NCBI RefSeq assembly: GCF_052045245.1 | Contig: NZ_JBQEON010000001.1 | Coordinates: forward strand, 124,001-188,000 | Length of the DNA stretch: 64,000 nucleotides | Direction of reading: 5' to 3' | Source: Burkholderia sp052045245 | Lineage (GTDB): Bacteria; Pseudomonadota; Gammaproteobacteria; Burkholderiales; Burkholderiaceae | Shown: positions 8,195-17,006 of the stretch, piece after piece | Layout: each line of letters opens with the position of its first letter | Position numbering within the stretch: the first letter of the stretch is position 1 | Program-made: the position numbers and the translations under genes | The notes under the pieces: model-generated | Told to the model about the DNA's origin: nothing | The model's database searches: none | Seen by the model: only the letters and a program-made list of their open reading frames with translations

Positions 8195-9669
8195 GTCATT
8201 TTCCTCGCATTGAGACGGACGAACAGGTCGCGCACGAGCGCGCGCAGGCCCGGCGTCATCGTGAGCGACCACGCAAGGTTCAGCACCAGCACGATCGCGC
8301 AGATGCCGATCGACTCGCCGAGCCCCGACCACGCTTGCGCGAGAAACAGGCTCGCGAGCAGGAAGGCGAGATGCGCGAGCATGTCGAGCACGATCGCGCG
8401 CATCCGGATCGCCGACAGGTACAGCAGCACGCCGTAGTCGACCAGCGCGCGCGTCGCGACGACCACCGCCGCGCCGATCAGCCCGAAGTGATGAATGCCG
8501 AACCACAGGCCGCCGACGAAGAACGGCATCTCGATGAGCCCGGCGAATGCGGCGCGGGCCGGGTTGACCTGCGACTGGATCAGGATCCGCGTGACGCTCG
8601 CCTGGCCGACGAGCCACACGCTGATCACCAGCACGCGGCCGACCGGCGCCGAATGCGCGGCGAGATCGGGGCCGACCCACAGCGTGAGGAACGGCGCGAG
8701 CGCGAAGATCGCGACGATGCCGACCGGCGTGAACACGCCGTTCAGGAATTCGAGCGACTGGCGCGCGAGCGTGTCGGCGTGATCGCGGCCAACCGCCGAC
8801 AGGCGCGGGAACAGCGTGCGCACCAGCGCGTTCGGCAGCATGTTCAGGCGCGTGACGAGGTTCTGCGGCACCGTGTAGTAAGTGACGAACTTCGCGCCCA
8901 TGCCGGCGCCGAGCATCACGCGATCGAGCGTGTCGGCGACCATGCTGGCCGTGCTCGCGATCAGCATCCAGCCGCCGAAGTTGAACAGCCCCTTCGCGGT
9001 GCCCCACTGCGGCGGGTCGATGCGCCGGATCGCGAGCACCTTGATGCTCGCGTGACCGAGCATCACCGCCGCGATCAGCCGCGCGACGACCGCCGCGGCG
9101 AGCACCGTCTGCAGGTTCGGCGCGATCCACCACGCGGCGCCGAGCGGCAGCAACTGGAACAGGAACGTGCCGATCGTCTGGTTCGTGTTGAACACGCCGA
9201 ACCGCTCGGCGCCGTTGATCGCGCCGGCGAACACCCACGACACGTTCGCGAGCGGAATCGCGAGCGCGAGCCATGGCAGCGCGAGATACACCTCGTGCTG
9301 CATCGCCGCCGACACCTTCGTGAAATACGCGGTGTAGACGAACGCGCCGAAATAGATCAGCAGGCCGCCGGCGATGCCGGTGCCCAGGTTCAGCCAGAAC
9401 GCGCTCCAGAACACCCGCGCGCTTTCGTCCGCGTTGCCGCTCGCGAGCGCCTTCGAGATGTGGTTCTGCGCGGCCATGCTCATCCCGAGATCGAGGATCC
9501 CGAAATAGCCGATCAGCGTCCACACGAGACTGACGACGCCATAGCGTTCGACGCCGAGCGCGTGGATATAGGCGGGCACCGTCACCAGCGACACGAAGGT
9601 CGGCAGGATCAGCCCGATGAAGTTGATCGAAACGTTCTTGAGTATGCCTTTGTCCATGCTTTTGCCCAT
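8191..9669 (-). CDS. bceQ: Polysaccharide flippase, Wzx/MATE-type
   Basis: Predicted 492-aa inner-membrane protein with 12-14 hydrophobic helices. It starts with the typical lipid III flippase opening NVSINFIGLILPTFVSLVTVPAYIHALG followed by ERYGVVSLVWTLIGYFGILDLGM. Flippases of this family move undecaprenyl-linked repeat units to the periplasmic face. The context is exopolysaccharide: it sits between the secreted protein bceP (7 bases upstream) and the glycosyltransferase bceR (4-base overlap). Start 9669 or the Met four codons later are both possible, and neither has a strong ribosome binding site. Confidence 0.88.
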   Translation of the reverse strand: MGKSMDKGILKNVSINFIGLILPTFVSLVTVPAYIHALGVERYGVVSLVWTLIGYFGILDLGMSMAAQNHISKALASGNADESARVFWSAFWLNLGTGIAGGLLIYFGAFVYTAYFTKVSAAMQHEVYLALPWLALAIPLANVSWVFAGAINGAERFGVFNTNQTIGTFLFQLLPLGAAWWIAPNLQTVLAAAVVARLIAAVMLGHASIKVLAIRRIDPPQWGTAKGLFNFGGWMLIASTASMVADTLDRVMLGAGMGAKFVTYYTVPQNLVTRLNMLPNALVRTLFPRLSAVGRDHADTLARQSLEFLNGVFTPVGIVAIFALAPFLTLWVGPDLAAHSAPVGRVLVISVWLVGQASVTRILIQSQVNPARAAFAGLIEMPFFVGGLWFGIHHFGLIGAAVVVATRALVDYGVLLYLSAIRMRAIVLDMLAHLAFLLASLFLAQAWSGLGESIGICAIVLVLNLAWSLTMTPGLRALVRDLFVRLNARKMT

Positions 9670-9676
9670 GGGCCTG

Positions 9677-11893
9677 TTACGGTTTCCAGCGGTACATCAG
9701 CACCTTGCCGCGCGCGTCTTCCTCGACGAACACCAGGTATTCGCCGTTCTCGCGCCGGAACGCACTGATGCCGAACGGCACGTCGACCCAGCCCGACGCC
9801 TTGCCGACCTCGGCGCCCGGGCTCATCACGCCGACTTCCTTGCCGGTTTCCTTGTCGTACACGTGGATCTTGCCGACCGGTTCCACCGTGAAGAGGTAGC
9901 GGCCTTCGACCGTGATGCCGATCAGGTCGAAAATCGGCTTCGCGTCGAGCTGCCACGGCAGCGCGACCGTGTAGCGCACCACCGGCGAGCCGCTCGACCA
10001 CTTGTCGAAACGCACCAGCACGCGGCCGACTTCCTTGTTGATGCCCGACTGCGGCGGCGCGTCGGCCGTGTAGCCGGTCACGTACATCGTGTCCGTCTGC
10101 GGTTCGTAGATCGCGCGGCGCAGTTGCGTGAACGGCTGCGGCATCGGATAGGTCGTGACCTTGTCGTACGAGTAGATCGGGTTGCCGGCCTTGTCGACGC
10201 CGCCATAGCTGAAGCGATGGATCCCGCGCACGTCGCTCGTGCGCCAGATGTCGCCCTTCGTGTCGACCCACCAGCCCCAGCCGCCCGCCTTGGCCTTGCC
10301 AGTCGTGTTGATCGTGAATTCGTCCGCGTCGAGCCGCCCGTTGCCGTTCGTGTCGCGCCAGATCCAGTCGCCGCCCGGCGGCTTGTTCGGCACCTTGTCG
10401 ACCGGCCGCGCGCGGCCCGCGATCAGGCCGGACGGAATCGCGACCTCGCCGTCGCGCTTCGCGTCGAAGCGATAGATCTTCAGGTGATCGGCGTACATGT
10501 CCGTCAGGTACAGGAACGTGCGGCCGTCGACGCGCCGCGCGAACGGCATGCCCGGATACTGGTCCGTGTGGAACACGGGATCGTCCGGATACTTGAAGCG
10601 GTTCGACAGGAAGCCGGCGTATTTCCAGTCCTGGCCAGGCGGCTTCGACAGGTCGAGCTCGAAGCGCTTGTTGCCGGTGTACACGCTGTTCGGCCGCGCG
10701 GGATCGAGCCACGCGCCGTCGACGAACAAGAGCCCCTGCACCTGCCAGCGCAGCTTGCCGTCCGGCGTGTAGCTCTCGAGCACCGCGCCGAGCCCGGCGC
10801 CGATCGTGTCGTGACGCGGCCCGATGCCGTTCATCGCTACGTACACGTTGCCCGCGCGATCGACCCCGACGCCCGTCAGCCCATTGAAGCGCTGCGGCCC
10901 CGGGCGGCCCGGCACCGGGCCCGCGAAGATGCCGCCGCGCTCGCCCAGCGTGCCGGACGGCGCATAGCCCTTGCCGCCTTTCGAGAAGATCAGCACCTGC
11001 TGGCGCGGGCCGTTGTCCGCGACCAGCACGCGCCCTTTCGCGTCGACCGCCACGTCCACTGCCTCGGTGCCGTCGGGCAGCGCGGGCGCGTCGTCGAGCT
11101 TGCGGCCGTCCGCGCGCACGTGCACGAGGTGCGCGAGCCCGCTGACGGTATCGGTGAGCAGCCACAGCGTGCCGTCGCCGGCGAGCGCGATGCGGCCCGG
11201 CTCGTGCGCGCTCCAGGTGGCCTTCTTCTGCATCGTCTCGGCGTCGTAGACGTCCACCGCGTCATGCGACGGGTTCGTCGCGAACAGCGTCTTGTCGTCG
11301 GCCGCGAGGCCGCCCACTTCCGCCTTCGCCTCGCCCACTTCCGAGCGCGCCGGAGCCGGCACCTCGTTGACCATCATGAAGCTCGCGGCCATCCGCGCGC
11401 GGCCCGCATCGGCACGCCCGCCGGGCGCGACCTGCGGCGCCGCGCGGAACGGCGCCGGCTGCTTCATGTCGCCGATCGTGCGTCGCGAGATGCCGAACCA
11501 CTGCTTGCCCTTGTCCGGCCAGATGCCGGGCGACTGCAGATGGCCGCGCTCGTTGCCGACGCCGATCGCGACGTACGCATATTTGCTGTTCACGGCGACC
11601 GCGTTGCCGCCGAGGTTGCCCCAGCCGTGCGTGCCGCCGGCGAAGCCGAGCATCTTCCCGTCCTGGTAGACGCTCGCCTCGGCGCCGCTCTCGTCCCACG
11701 GCGCGTTCGTATACACCTTGCCGTCGGGCGTCACCGCAATCGCGCGGATGTCGATCTGCGTCCAGCTGCCGTCGCCATAGCCGAACGTGTTGCCGATCCA
11801 CGACGTGGTCGCGGGCAACACGGTTTCAGCCGATGCGGCGCTCGCGGACAGCGCCGCGCATACCGTCATGCCAACCAGAATCAGACGTCGCAA
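9677..11893 (-). CDS. bceP: Secreted beta-propeller-like protein of the exopolysaccharide cluster
   Basis: Predicted 738-aa exported protein. Residues 1-22 are a signal peptide (positive start, hydrophobic core, ASA-SAE cleavage region). The rest is rich in repeats of the type AVTPDGKVY, VGVDRAGNVYVA and VDVAVDAKGRVLVADNG, which look like NHL/YVTN blades of a beta-propeller. Residues about 514-525 (DTNGNGRLDADE) match an EF-hand calcium loop. No catalytic motif is recognised. The gene is first in the bceP-bceQ-bceR operon, so a periplasmic or surface role in making or exporting the polysaccharide is likely, but enzymatic activity is unproven here. The gene name follows cluster order. Confidence 0.75.
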   Translation of the reverse strand: MRRLILVGMTVCAALSASAASAETVLPATTSWIGNTFGYGDGSWTQIDIRAIAVTPDGKVYTNAPWDESGAEASVYQDGKMLGFAGGTHGWGNLGGNAVAVNSKYAYVAIGVGNERGHLQSPGIWPDKGKQWFGISRRTIGDMKQPAPFRAAPQVAPGGRADAGRARMAASFMMVNEVPAPARSEVGEAKAEVGGLAADDKTLFATNPSHDAVDVYDAETMQKKATWSAHEPGRIALAGDGTLWLLTDTVSGLAHLVHVRADGRKLDDAPALPDGTEAVDVAVDAKGRVLVADNGPRQQVLIFSKGGKGYAPSGTLGERGGIFAGPVPGRPGPQRFNGLTGVGVDRAGNVYVAMNGIGPRHDTIGAGLGAVLESYTPDGKLRWQVQGLLFVDGAWLDPARPNSVYTGNKRFELDLSKPPGQDWKYAGFLSNRFKYPDDPVFHTDQYPGMPFARRVDGRTFLYLTDMYADHLKIYRFDAKRDGEVAIPSGLIAGRARPVDKVPNKPPGGDWIWRDTNGNGRLDADEFTINTTGKAKAGGWGWWVDTKGDIWRTSDVRGIHRFSYGGVDKAGNPIYSYDKVTTYPMPQPFTQLRRAIYEPQTDTMYVTGYTADAPPQSGINKEVGRVLVRFDKWSSGSPVVRYTVALPWQLDAKPIFDLIGITVEGRYLFTVEPVGKIHVYDKETGKEVGVMSPGAEVGKASGWVDVPFGISAFRRENGEYLVFVEEDARGKVLMYRWKP

Positions 11894-12363
11894 TGCGCTC
11901 TCCAGACTTGATGCGGAAGCGACCGGCGCCCGCGGCGTACTGCCTGCCGTGGATGACCTGTCACTAAATGGGTTTCAAACGTCGCGATGCAGGTTACAAG
12001 CAAAAATAATCACAAGAAATTTGGAAATATTTGGGGATGTTTCTGCCTGAAATATCGAACCGGAACAGCGGGATTCACGCCCCGTAAAGCGGCAATATCG
12101 ACCGCCTTTCACGCGGCGATCCGTAGAAAATGCCGCTCCGGCCCGCCCGTCGGGGCCCCCGTCCTGCCAACCTTTCATTCCATGATTGAAATCACCGGCA
12201 TTCGAATGTTTTCAACCGGATAAATGACACGCGTTTTTTTGCCGATTTCTTTTCCCTAGAATCGATTTCGATTCCATATTTCGTTTAAACGCATGCATTA
12301 CGTTCACGCATCGGATGCGCGGCGCGCCACGGCATCGGCCGCGCGTCGCGAAGGAGCGGCGCG
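11894..12363. other. Divergent control region between bceP and bceO
   Basis: These 470 A+T-richer bases carry the promoters of the two divergent exopolysaccharide operons. It holds an inverted repeat at 12259-12274 and no frame with a convincing ribosome binding site except bceO itself. Exact -10/-35 boxes could not be fixed. Confidence 0.6.
12259..12274. promoter_or_regulatory. Inverted repeat upstream of bceO, possible operator
   Basis: GAATCG-ATTT-CGATTC is a perfect 6+4+6 dyad about 90 bases before the bceO start. It is a candidate regulator site; the binding protein is unknown. Confidence 0.35.
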
Positions 12364-13428
12364 ATGACGGGCATCTCGCGCACCGCCGACCTCGCCCCGC
12401 CGCAACACGGCCGCATCGTGCAGCTCGACGGGCTGCGCGCGATCGCGGTCGGCGCCGTGTTCCTGCAACACGCGCTGAAGGCACCGCTGTGGATGGGTGT
12501 CGACCTGTTCTTCGTGCTGAGCGGCCTGCTGATCACGGGCATCCTGCTCGATCGCAAGGCGCGCGGGCAGTCGTACTTCAGCCACTTCTACGCGCGCCGC
12601 GTACGCCGGATCCTGCCGCCGTACGTGCTGCTGCTGGTCGTATCGACGCTGCTGTTCGGCGCGAGCTGGCTGCCGCACTGGCCGTGGTTCGCGTTTTTCT
12701 CGACCAACATCGGGCTGTCGCTCGGCAGCATCGGGCACGACAGCCTGAACGTGCTGTGGTCGCTCGCCGTCGAGGAGCAGTTCTACATCTTCTGGCCGTT
12801 CGTCGTGCTGTGGTGTTCGGAGCGCGCGCTGCTGTGGATCGCCGCCGCGCTGATCGTCGCCGCCCCCGTGCTGCGCGCGATCGCGACACCGTGGTTCGAT
12901 TCGTTCTGGCCGATCTACTACCTGACGCCGTTCCGGATGGACCTGCTCGCCGCGGGCGCACTGCTCGCGATCGTGCTGCGCCGCGACCGGCGCGCGCTCG
13001 AGCCGTTCTATCCGCTCGCGATCGTCGGCGCGCTGGTGTCGCTCGCGATCCTCGGCTGGCTGCACCTGTCGTTCCCGCGGTTCCGCGCGGCGAACACGCC
13101 GATCTCGAATGCCGCGCTCTACAGCATCTCGCTGCTGCTGTGCACGTCGATCGTCGTGATCGCGCTGCGCGGACGCGGCCTCGTGCAGCGCGTGCTGACG
13201 AATCCGCTGCTCGTGTACGTGGGCACCGTCAGCTACACCGTCTACCTGATCCACCTGAGCGTGCTGTATGCGCTCTGGCCGCTGCATCTGAACCGCTTCG
13301 TCACGGCCGCGCTCGCGCTGGCGATCACGCTCGCGTACGCGACCGTGAGCTGGTACGGCTTCGAGCGGCGCCTGACCCGCGGCCCCGCGCGCCGCCCGGT
13401 GCCCGCCGCCGCGCGCACGACCGCCTGA
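12364..13428 (+). CDS. bceO: Acyltransferase family 3 membrane protein (bceO-like)
   Basis: Predicted 354-aa multi-pass membrane acyltransferase, the third in this cluster. LDGLRAIAVGAVFLQH (residues about 20-35), WMGVDLFFVLSGLLI and WSLAVEEQFYIFWP (about residue 132) are the family signatures. AAGGAG lies 9 bases before ATG 12364. It heads an operon with bceN and bceM and is read divergently from bceP. It probably acylates a cepacian sugar, perhaps rhamnose given its operon partners, but that is inference. Confidence 0.87.
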   Translation: MTGISRTADLAPPQHGRIVQLDGLRAIAVGAVFLQHALKAPLWMGVDLFFVLSGLLITGILLDRKARGQSYFSHFYARRVRRILPPYVLLLVVSTLLFGASWLPHWPWFAFFSTNIGLSLGSIGHDSLNVLWSLAVEEQFYIFWPFVVLWCSERALLWIAAALIVAAPVLRAIATPWFDSFWPIYYLTPFRMDLLAAGALLAIVLRRDRRALEPFYPLAIVGALVSLAILGWLHLSFPRFRAANTPISNAALYSISLLLCTSIVVIALRGRGLVQRVLTNPLLVYVGTVSYTVYLIHLSVLYALWPLHLNRFVTAALALAITLAYATVSWYGFERRLTRGPARRPVPAAARTTA

Positions 13429-13463
13429 CTTTCCCAATTCATCGTTTCGACCAGGACATTGCC

Positions 13464-14510
13464 ATGAGCCAAACTCGCAAGAAGGCCATCATCACGGGGA
13501 TCACGGGGCAAGACGGCGCCTACCTGACCAAGCTGCTGCTCGACAAGGGCTACGAGGTCACGGGCACCTACCGCCGCACCAGCTCGGTGAACTTCTGGCG
13601 CATCGCCGAACTCGGCGTCGACACGCACCCGAACCTGTCGCTCGTCGAGCACGACCTGACGGATGCCGGCTCCAGCCTGCGGCTGCTCGAACGCACGCAA
13701 CCCGACGAACTGTACAACCTGGCCGCGCAGAGCTTCGTCGGCGTATCGTTCGACCAGCCGGCGACGACCGCCGAAGTCACGGGCATCGGTCCGCTCAACC
13801 TGCTCGAGGCGATCCGCGTGGTGAGCCCGAAGACCCGTTTCTACCAGGCGTCGACGTCCGAGATGTTCGGCAAGGTGCAGGCGATCCCGCAAACGGAAAC
13901 CACCGCGTTCTATCCGCGCAGCCCTTACGGCGTCGCGAAGCTGTACGCGCACTGGATGACCGTGAACTACCGCGAGTCCTACGGCCTGTTCGGCTGCAGC
14001 GGCATCCTGTTCAACCACGAGTCGCCGCTGCGCGGCCGCGAGTTCGTCACGCGCAAGATCACCGACACCGTCGCGAAGATCAAGCTCGGCAAGGCGACCA
14101 GGCTCGAGCTCGGCAACCTCGACGCGAAGCGGGACTGGGGCTTCGCGCTCGAATATGTCGAAGGGATGTGGCGGATGCTGCAGGTCGACGAGCCCGACAC
14201 TTACGTGCTCGCGACCAACCGCACCGAGACCGTGCGCGACTTCGTGCAGATGGCGTTCGCCGCCGCCGGCTACCAGATCGAATGGACCGGCAAGGGCGAG
14301 CAGGAACGCGGCCTCGACGCGTCGAACGGCAACGTGCTGGTCGAAGTGAATCCGAAGTTCTATCGCCCCGCCGAGGTCGACCTGCTGATCGGCTGCGCGG
14401 ACAAGGCGAAATCCAAGCTCGGCTGGGCGCCCGAGACGACCCTCGAGCAGCTTTGCCAGATGATGGTCGAAGCGGATCTGACGCGGAATCGTCACCATGA
14501 CACGTACTGA
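13464..14510 (+). CDS. bceN: GDP-mannose 4,6-dehydratase
   Basis: Predicted 348-aa short-chain dehydrogenase/reductase that converts GDP-D-mannose to GDP-4-keto-6-deoxymannose. The NADP-binding loop TGITGQDGAYL is at residues 11-21 and the catalytic YxxxK (SPYGVAK) at about Y155-K159. Other Gmd hallmarks are the TYRRTSS loop and NHESPLRGREFVTRKI. Together with the next gene it makes GDP-D-rhamnose, a precursor of cepacian. It lies 35 bases after bceO and overlaps bceM by 14 bases. Identification is secure. Confidence 0.95.
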   Translation: MSQTRKKAIITGITGQDGAYLTKLLLDKGYEVTGTYRRTSSVNFWRIAELGVDTHPNLSLVEHDLTDAGSSLRLLERTQPDELYNLAAQSFVGVSFDQPATTAEVTGIGPLNLLEAIRVVSPKTRFYQASTSEMFGKVQAIPQTETTAFYPRSPYGVAKLYAHWMTVNYRESYGLFGCSGILFNHESPLRGREFVTRKITDTVAKIKLGKATRLELGNLDAKRDWGFALEYVEGMWRMLQVDEPDTYVLATNRTETVRDFVQMAFAAAGYQIEWTGKGEQERGLDASNGNVLVEVNPKFYRPAEVDLLIGCADKAKSKLGWAPETTLEQLCQMMVEADLTRNRHHDTY

Positions 14511-15459
14511 CGCCGGACGCCCGGCGCGTCGTGCGTTCGTCACGGGCCTGACGGGCTTCACGGGCCGCTATATGGCGCAGCGGCTCGAAGCGGCCGGCTA
14601 CGACGTGTGGGGCACCGTGGCGCCCGGCGCGGCACGGCCCGACGATCCGGCGTTCACGAACTGCACGCTGCTGCCGGTCGACCTGCTCGACGCGAACGCG
14701 ATGCGTGCGGCCGTCGCCGATGCGCGGCCCGATGCGGTCGTGCATCTCGCCGCGCGCGCACACGTCGCGCAGGACGAGCCGTCACAGACCTACGCGGTCA
14801 ACATCGTCGGTACGCGCAACCTGCTGGCCGCGCTCGCGGGCCTCGACCGCCGCCCGTCAGCGGTGCTGCTCGCGAGCAGCGCGAACGTCTACGGCAATTC
14901 GACGGCCGGCGTGCTCGACGAAACCGTCCTGCCCGCGCCCGCGAACGACTACGCGGTCAGCAAGCTCGCGATGGAATACGCGGCGAAGCTGTGGGCCGAC
15001 CGGTTGCCGATCGTGATCGCGCGGCCCTTCAACTACACGGGCGTCGGCCAGGACGATGCGTATCTGCTGCCGAAGCTCGTCTCGCACTATGCGCGCAACG
15101 CGCCGCGCATCTCGCTCGGCAATCTCGACGTGAGCCGCGACTTCTCCGACGTGCGTGACGTGACGGCCGCGTATCTGAAGCTGCTCGAAGCCGCGCCGGC
15201 CGGCGAAACGTTCAACGTCTGCGCGGAGCGCGCGTATTCGCTGAAGGAAGTGCTGGCGATGCTGTCGCGGATCGCCGGTTACGTGATCGACGTGACGATC
15301 GATCCGCGCTTCGTCCGGCACAACGAAGTAAAGCGCCTGAGCGGGTCGCGCGACAAGCTGCGGCGCGCGGTGGGCGAGTTGCCGGCGACGCCGCTCGACG
15401 ACACGCTGCGCTGGATGATGGAAGCGCGACGCGACGTGCAAGCCGGGCAGGCCGGCTGA
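14497..15459 (+). CDS. bceM: GDP-6-deoxy-4-keto-mannose reductase (GDP-rhamnose synthesis)
   Basis: Predicted 320-aa extended short-chain dehydrogenase. The Rossmann loop TGLTGFTG is at residues 16-23 and the catalytic YAVSK at Y152-K156. The RPFNYTGVGQ and NVCAERAYSLKEVL stretches are typical of Rmd-type reductases. It should reduce the product of bceN to GDP-D-rhamnose. The start at 14497 lies inside the 3' end of bceN (14-base overlap), which fits coupled translation of a two-step pathway. An epimerase/reductase making another 6-deoxysugar cannot be excluded from sequence alone. Confidence 0.88.
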   Translation: MTRTDAGRPARRAFVTGLTGFTGRYMAQRLEAAGYDVWGTVAPGAARPDDPAFTNCTLLPVDLLDANAMRAAVADARPDAVVHLAARAHVAQDEPSQTYAVNIVGTRNLLAALAGLDRRPSAVLLASSANVYGNSTAGVLDETVLPAPANDYAVSKLAMEYAAKLWADRLPIVIARPFNYTGVGQDDAYLLPKLVSHYARNAPRISLGNLDVSRDFSDVRDVTAAYLKLLEAAPAGETFNVCAERAYSLKEVLAMLSRIAGYVIDVTIDPRFVRHNEVKRLSGSRDKLRRAVGELPATPLDDTLRWMMEARRDVQAGQAG

Positions 15460-15499
15460 TTCCGGCGACACGCGCGCGTTCGTCGCCCACCAAAGGAAA

Positions 15500-15525
15500 C
15501 GGGCCGCTCGATGTCGAGCGGCCCG
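15500..15525. terminator. Hairpin between convergent bceM and metZ
   Basis: CGGGCCGCTCG and its exact complement form an 11-bp stem with a four-base loop. No T run follows on either strand, so it may be a shared barrier rather than a classic intrinsic terminator. Confidence 0.55.
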
Positions 15526-15558
15526 TCGTCATGTCGGCCGTGAAACCTGCCGCCGCGT

Positions 15559-16749
15559 TCAGCCCGCGAGGCCGCGCGCGAGATCGTTGCGCAGGTCGCC
15601 CGCGTTTTCCAGGCCGACCGCGAGGCGAATCAGCCCTTCGGTGATCCCTGCAGCCTCACGCGCTTCCGGCGTGATGCGCGCATGCGTCGTCGTCGCCGGA
15701 TGCGTGATCGTCGTGCGCGTGTCGCCGAGGTTGCCGGTGATCGAGATCAGCTTCGTGCTGTCGATCACGCGCCATGCGTTCGCGCGCTGCTGCTCGGGCG
15801 TGTCGCCCTTCAGCTCGAACGACACGATCGCGCCGCCCGCCTTCTGCTGGCGCTTCGCCAGCTCGTGCTGCGGATGCGATTCGAGGCCCGGATAGAACAC
15901 GCGCTTGACCGCCGGATGCGAATCGAGCCAGCGCGCGATTTCCAGCGCGTTCGCCGACTGCTTCTCGACGCGCAGCGACAGCGTCTCCATCCCCTTCAGC
16001 AGCACCCACGCGTTGAACGCCGACAGCGTCGGGCCCGCGCTGCGTACGAACGGGAACACCTTGCCCATGATGAACGCCTTCGAGCCGACCAGCGCGCCGC
16101 CGAGCACGCGGCCCTGCCCGTCGAGGAACTTCGTCGCCGAGTGCATCACGACGTCCGCGCCGAGCTTCAGCGGCTGCTGCAGCACCGGGCTGCAGAAACA
16201 GTTGTCGACGACGAACAGCGCGTTCGCGGCCTTCGCGATCTTGCCGATCGCCTCGATGTCGGCGAGTTCGGTCAGCGGGTTCGACGGCGTTTCGAGGAAG
16301 AACATCTTCGTCTCGGGCCGCACCGCTTCCTGCCATGCGTTCAGGTCGGTCGGATCGACGAAGGTCGTCGTGATGCCGAACTTGCTGAAGATCTGCGAGA
16401 ACATCCCGAGCGTCGAGCCGAACAGGCTGCGCGAGCTGACGAGGTGATCGCCCGCCTGCAGCGCGGACATCACGACCGACATGATCGCGGCCATGCCCGA
16501 CGCCGTCGCGATGCACGCCTCGCCGCCTTCGAGCGCGGCGAGACGATCCTGGAACATGGTGACGGTCGGGTTCGTGAAGCGCGAATAGGTGAAGTAGTCT
16601 TCCGAATTCGCAAAGCGTTCGGCGGCCTCGGCCGCGCTCGTGAAGCAGAAGCTCGACGTGAGGAACAGCGCTTCCGAGTGCTCGTTGAAGTCGCTGCGCA
16701 GCGTGCCCGCGCGCACGGCGAGCGTGTCGAAGTTGAGGGAGTCGTCCAT
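15559..16749 (-). CDS. metZ: O-succinylhomoserine sulfhydrylase
   Basis: Predicted 396-aa PLP enzyme of the Cys/Met metabolism family, forming homocysteine directly from O-succinylhomoserine and sulfide. The PLP lysine is in SATKFLDGQGR, near residue 207. YSRFTNPTV and ITGNLGDTRTTITHPATTTH are family signatures. The start chosen (MDDSLNFDTLAVRAG, 16749) matches the usual N-terminus; the frame is open 14 codons more. It follows purF, as in Pseudomonas, but a strong terminator separates the two. Distinguishing it from a cystathionine synthase rests on overall resemblance to MetZ and on this synteny. Confidence 0.92.
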   Translation of the reverse strand: MDDSLNFDTLAVRAGTLRSDFNEHSEALFLTSSFCFTSAAEAAERFANSEDYFTYSRFTNPTVTMFQDRLAALEGGEACIATASGMAAIMSVVMSALQAGDHLVSSRSLFGSTLGMFSQIFSKFGITTTFVDPTDLNAWQEAVRPETKMFFLETPSNPLTELADIEAIGKIAKAANALFVVDNCFCSPVLQQPLKLGADVVMHSATKFLDGQGRVLGGALVGSKAFIMGKVFPFVRSAGPTLSAFNAWVLLKGMETLSLRVEKQSANALEIARWLDSHPAVKRVFYPGLESHPQHELAKRQQKAGGAIVSFELKGDTPEQQRANAWRVIDSTKLISITGNLGDTRTTITHPATTTHARITPEAREAAGITEGLIRLAVGLENAGDLRNDLARGLAG

Positions 16750-16824
16750 GTTCCGTTTTCCGTATTCGAGGGCCGCGCGACGATCATGCATCGGGCGCGA
16801 GCCCGGTCACAAAGTCAGGCCAAA

Positions 16825-16860
16825 ACAAAAAGCCCGCTATGCGTCGGCATCAGCGGGCTT
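16825..16860 (-). terminator. Rho-independent terminator of purF
   Basis: AAGCCCGCT/AGCGGGCTT forms a perfect 9-bp stem. On the minus strand it is followed by a T-rich tract (the A-rich run 16822-16831). It ends the purF operon about 150 bases past its stop codon and ahead of metZ. Confidence 0.85.
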
Positions 16861-17006
16861 CGGTGCGGTACGACAGCGATCGACTCGGGCCGGCTGCCGC
16901 CGGCCTTCGCTTTAGCTGTTTTGGGAAATCGCCCCGCGTCCGCAAGCTGAATCAAATCGACGCAAGGCCACATCCTATCACGCTTCATTCGAAGCGTGCG
17001 CCGGCA

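Noticed and set aside
5729..9523. Single 1264-aa fusion of flippase region and glycosyltransferase
   Set aside because: The first 443 codons are antiparallel-frame shadow of bceQ; the real start at 8194 forms an ATGA overlap with the bceQ stop.
16825..16860. SAM-type riboswitch or attenuator upstream of metZ
   Set aside because: The hairpin with T run fits a plain purF terminator, and no conserved riboswitch core is visible.
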